This document shows, in pieces, positions 6,769 to 6,851 of a DNA stretch of 6,851 nucleotides. Made by a program: the position numbers and the translations under genes. Every line of letters begins with the position of its first letter. Within the stretch, counting starts at the first letter, position 1. Below the pieces are notes generated by a model that did not search any database, was not told where the DNA came from, and was given only the letters and a program-made list of their open reading frames with translations. This DNA is from JBBDNC01 sp040877875 (lineage in GTDB: Bacteria; Bacteroidota; Rhodothermia; Balneolales; Balneolaceae). The stretch spans positions 1 through 6,851 of the forward strand of contig JBBDNC010000031.1 of NCBI GenBank assembly GCA_040877875.1, in the 5' to 3' direction.

Positions 6769-6851
6769 TTATTGTAAGGCTATTACCTCCGTTGCATGGA
6801 GCCCCTTTTCTCCTTCTTCAACAGTAAATTCTACTTTTTGACCTTCTACGA
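6769..6851 (-). CDS. Cold-shock domain protein, C-terminal fragment (5' end outside the window)
   Basis: The last 26 codons are visible, reading VEGQKVEFTVEEGEKGLHA followed by TEVIALQ and TAA at 6769-6771. This is the typical end of a CspA-type OB-fold protein: beta strand 4 (EGQKVEFTVEEG), the KGLHA turn (KGPQA or similar in homologues), and a last strand with hydrophobic alternation. Such proteins of about 65-70 residues bind single-stranded RNA and DNA and act as RNA chaperones. The RNA-binding RNP1 and RNP2 motifs would lie in the missing N-terminal part, so these cannot be checked. Bases 6850-6851 are the last two of the preceding codon. A strong terminator follows directly, so the gene is probably the last or only one of its transcript. 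Confidence 0.9.
   Translation of the reverse strand, partial: VEGQKVEFTVEEGEKGLHATEVIALQ

Noticed and set aside
1..6851. CRISPR arrays, tRNA or rRNA genes, toxin-antitoxin or phage-defence modules
   Set aside because: No regularly spaced repeats, tRNA-like cloverleaf, rRNA-like conserved sequence or defence-family motif was seen on either strand.

Overview
The window looks like chromosome from a Bacteroidota-type marine or halophilic heterotroph, most likely the Balneolota/Rhodothermota branch. The reasons are a roughly 1000-residue DUF2723 (GT117) membrane glycosyltransferase-like protein with the motif set common in that superphylum, few or no Shine-Dalgarno sequences ahead of the starts, and moderate GC. 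The taxon is an inference; no rRNA or other marker gene is present.

Layout. Bases 1-289 hold no convincing gene. They contain a 162-bp non-coding element (30-191) with 15-bp terminal inverted repeats and a perfect 5-bp target duplication (CTTTA), which makes it a MITE-like insertion. Bases 290-3292 (minus) encode the DUF2723 protein. A 262-bp divergent intergenic region (3293-3554) follows, with a 25-bp near-perfect palindrome and a good sigma70-like promoter for the plus-strand gene. Bases 3555-5054 (plus) encode a neurotransmitter:sodium symporter (NSS/SNF) family transporter. It converges, with a 21-bp gap, on a minus-strand pair: a STAS-domain anti-sigma-factor antagonist (5673-6017) followed 42 bp later by an exported or lipoprotein-type methionine sulfoxide reductase B (5076-5630). 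Further right, also on the minus strand, are a signal-peptide-bearing beta-strand-rich protein (6337-6657) that appears to be the 5' part of a broken gene, its out-of-frame remains (6127-6336), a rho-independent terminator (about 6716-6753), and the C-terminus of a cold-shock protein (6769-6851, running off the window).

Function. These are mostly independent housekeeping or accessory genes, not one pathway. The STAS protein and MsrB may be co-transcribed and would then suggest a link between regulatory partner switching and envelope oxidative repair, but only adjacency supports this. I do not see a clear novel multi-gene system. The items most worth a second look are the MITE-like element, the decayed beta-barrel gene, the shifted acidic residue in the putative ion/chloride site of the NSS transporter, and the palindrome between the divergent genes.
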